From positions 1,593,112-1,657,111 of the forward strand of contig NZ_JARUQS010000001.1 of the NCBI RefSeq assembly GCF_029767755.1: a stretch of 64,000 nt of DNA, given 5' to 3'. The stretch is from Thiomicrorhabdus sp. zzn3 (GTDB taxonomy: Bacteria; Pseudomonadota; Gammaproteobacteria; Thiomicrospirales; Thiomicrospiraceae). Below the pieces are notes generated by a model that did no database searches, was not told the DNA's origin, and saw only the letters and a list, made by a program, of their open reading frames with translations. A program made the translations under genes and the position numbers. Positions 62,314 to 64,000 of this stretch are shown piece after piece; the stretch's first letter is position 1; each line of letters opens with the position of its first letter.

Positions 62314-63803
62314 GACATATCCCAGCTACTTAAAGTTGCATTAGTGGTTTCTAGATCTTTTAATACCTGCCCCACAGGTGAAATAAAGGGTTGGCTTTTT
62401 TTAACACTGGCTGGCAGACCAGACAATTCTTCGACTAAATAGCTATAGCTATCTGAAAATAAATATAGAAACTTAACTCGGTATTTTTTCGCATTTTGAT
62501 TCAAGTCTAACACAATCTTTAAATTAGAAGATAGCATTTTATAGCGCTCATAAAAGGCTTTGGCCTTAGCATAATCCTTTAGATTTACCACCGACAACTG
62601 AATTCCATATCTCACATCATTATTGCTAGAAAGCCATTCTTCAGCGTTTAAATGATCAATGGCCAATCTTTTACCTATTTCATACGGTAAATCCTGTTTC
62701 TCTAAATAAGTCGTTATCAAAGTTTCGTCTGTGGATTTCTTGGCCTTCTCGGCTGCTGTTACCTTAACGTTTGACCGCAACTCGGAAGCAGGTGATTCAT
62801 CAACTTGTTTTTTTAAAGAATCGGTATCACTAGTTTGTTCAAGCTGCTGCTCTTTTTTATCAGTACCGACTGTTTTCGGACTATTTTGATTAACTGAAAA
62901 TACAGAGCTAACGGAATCCTCAAAACGATACAAACTTATAACCACTCCTACAATAAACACTAAACCTAGAATCAAAGCATATGGTAACTTGCGTTTAATA
63001 TGGGTGTTCTCGTTAGAAATGTTTTTAAAATGTTTCTTATGCAGTTTAGATTCACCACTGCCATAAACCGCCATCAATAATTGATCTGCAATTGTATTAA
63101 TCGATCGTGGCAATCCTTTAGACAAAGTATGAACAAGACGGGAATATTTACGATTGAAAAAGTCCAAACCATTATAAGAAGCCTGCCTCATTCGATAATT
63201 CAAATAGGCCTGGACTTCTTCAGGTGTGAGTGCAGGGACATGTATATTGTATGAAATCCTATCTTTAAGCTGCCTCAGACTATGCTGGGATAACGCTTTA
63301 TCGAGCTCAGGTTGGCCAAACAAAACAATTTGGATTAATTTATCCGTATCGGTTTCGATGTTGCTCAATAAGCGAATTTCTTCTAACGCATCTTCAGACA
63401 TTGATTGGGCTTCATCAACCAACATTATTACCTGTTTACCTGCCGCATGAAAATCTACCAGGGCATTTCTAAGGGATTTGATAAGCAGATACTTTGGCCA
63501 ACTTGGATCCGCTACTACTTCTAATTCATCCGCAATATGAAACAAAAGGTCTTTCGCAGTTAAGTTGGGTGAATTGATATAAACAATACGAAAACTGTCA
63601 TCCAGAGAGTCGGCTAATAACCTTAAAAGCGTTGTCTTGCCACATCCAACCTCACCCGTGACTTTTACAATTGCATCACCTCTTTTAATCACATATATAA
63701 GCGCATGCAGAATCTCAAGCCGGGAAGCCTGCTCATAAAAAAAATGCTGATCCGGTGTGTTTTTGAATGGAAGTTTGGATAGACCGAAGTGTGTCTTATA
63801 CAT
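62310..63803 (-). CDS. mshM: MshM, ExeA-type AAA ATPase
   Basis: This 497-residue protein has an ExeA-like AAA domain (about 1-265), with GEVGCGKTTLLR as Walker A and VIMLVDEAQ as Walker B. YALILGLVFIVGVVISLYRF (about 272-292) is a membrane helix. A charged linker follows and a C-terminal domain with IQLSVVNLKDYAKAKAFYERY, which could be a SPOR-like peptidoglycan-binding unit. ExeA proteins help insert the secretin through the cell wall. It begins the operon, about 85 bases past the terminator of the rRNA operon, so promoter position is limited to that gap. Confidence 0.85.
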   Translation of the reverse strand: MYKTHFGLSKLPFKNTPDQHFFYEQASRLEILHALIYVIKRGDAIVKVTGEVGCGKTTLLRLLADSLDDSFRIVYINSPNLTAKDLLFHIADELEVVADPSWPKYLLIKSLRNALVDFHAAGKQVIMLVDEAQSMSEDALEEIRLLSNIETDTDKLIQIVLFGQPELDKALSQHSLRQLKDRISYNIHVPALTPEEVQAYLNYRMRQASYNGLDFFNRKYSRLVHTLSKGLPRSINTIADQLLMAVYGSGESKLHKKHFKNISNENTHIKRKLPYALILGLVFIVGVVISLYRFEDSVSSVFSVNQNSPKTVGTDKKEQQLEQTSDTDSLKKQVDESPASELRSNVKVTAAEKAKKSTDETLITTYLEKQDLPYEIGKRLAIDHLNAEEWLSSNNDVRYGIQLSVVNLKDYAKAKAFYERYKMLSSNLKIVLDLNQNAKKYRVKFLYLFSDSYSYLVEELSGLPASVKKSQPFISPVGQVLKDLETTNATLSSWDMS

Positions 63804-63891
63804 AATCTCTGCTTTGAAATACTGTTCATATACCTATTCTTAGCTAAAAAGCAGAAAAAATAAAGCGACTTGGAGAAATTTAAGACATAAA

Positions 63892-63922
63892 AAAACCCGC
63901 TAGCGATAGCTGAGCGGGTTTT
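63892..63922 (-). terminator. Intrinsic terminator of the rRNA operon
   Basis: AAAACCCGCT (63892-63901) and AGCGGGTTTT (63913-63922) are perfect 10-base arms. On the minus strand the stem is followed by seven T. It lies 10 bases past the end of the 5S gene. Confidence 0.9.
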
Positions 63923-63932
63923 AGGAATATAA

Positions 63933-64000
63933 GCTTGGCGATGACCTACTCTCACATGGGACCTCCCACACTACCATCGGCGCTAAGACGTTTCACTTCT
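63933..64000 (-). rRNA. rrf: 5S ribosomal RNA, 3' part
   Basis: The minus strand contains the conserved 5S core GAAGTGAAACG followed by AGCGCCGATGGTAGTGTGGG and GAGAGTAGGTCATCGCC, as in gammaproteobacterial 5S. The 5' part lies outside the window, so this is the end of an rRNA operon running into the window. The exact 3' end (about 63932) is estimated by comparison with E. coli. Confidence 0.95.

Noticed and set aside
1..64000. CRISPR array, prophage, insertion sequence or tRNA gene
   Set aside because: No direct-repeat spacer pattern, transposase, integrase or cloverleaf was seen on either strand.

Overview
The window reads as the chromosome of a free-living gammaproteobacterium of roughly 50% GC. 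SspA/SspB, the EpmA/EpmB/EF-P set, RmuC, an MSHA-like pilus operon and the tail of an rRNA operon are all gammaproteobacterial. A complete mevalonate pathway, rare in this class, points towards the Thiomicrospira/Hydrogenovibrio/Thiomicrorhabdus (Piscirickettsiaceae) neighbourhood. That placement is inference and cannot be proven from this window. No phage, integrase, insertion sequence, CRISPR array or tRNA gene was seen, and no gene-free stretch exceeds 300 bases.

Layout: 0-2.2 kb, a 5'-truncated PAS-GGDEF-EAL c-di-GMP enzyme. 2.3-8.6 kb, a two-gene AddAB-like helicase/nuclease pair. 8.8-12.9 kb, YgjP-type metallopeptidase, RluA-type pseudouridine synthase, HIRAN protein, DEDDh exonuclease and secreted histidine phosphatase. 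13.1-20.4 kb, a large Cache/SBP3/HD-GYP sensor, a PAS-type chemoreceptor and gamma-glutamyltransferase. 20.6-28.9 kb, an unusual pyruvate kinase-like protein, an RMD1-type protein, a 2OG-Fe(II) oxygenase, a LemA/M48 pair, a SYLF protein, small membrane proteins and PpiC. 29.1-35.7 kb, the mevalonate operon (HMG-CoA reductase, IPP isomerase 2, HMG-CoA synthase, mevalonate kinase, a second GHMP kinase, diphosphomevalonate decarboxylase). 35.8-40.4 kb, sspAB, azoR and epmA-efp/epmB. 40.5-50.3 kb, a polyprenyl-phosphate sugar locus: a mycobacterial-type arabinose route (UbiA-type phosphoribosyltransferase, PAP2, GtrA, DprE1-like, DprE2-like), a mannose route (ManC, DPM1-GtrA fusion) and two GT39/ArnT-like GT-C enzymes. 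50.3-53 kb, TapT, GNAT and RmuC. 53-63.8 kb, an MSHA-like pilus machinery operon (M-L-N-E-G-I-J-K order, no pilin in view). The end holds a terminator and the 3' part of a 5S rRNA gene, minus strand.

Links between regions: the mevalonate genes make the isoprenoid units from which the polyprenyl-phosphate carriers of the 40-50 kb locus are built, so those two blocks form a plausible chain from acetyl-CoA to glycosylated surface products. c-di-GMP turnover enzymes at the left end may feed the MshEN-type ATPase of the pilus operon at the right end.

The most striking non-gene signal is a highly iterated palindrome with core CAGGCCTG, extended to about (A-rich)GAACAGGCCTGTTC(T-rich). I count 29 CAGGCCTG octamers by eye (about one expected by chance) and 43 AGGCCT hexamers (about 16 expected). 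They lie inside genes and, with enrichment, between genes, including at four convergent gene ends.
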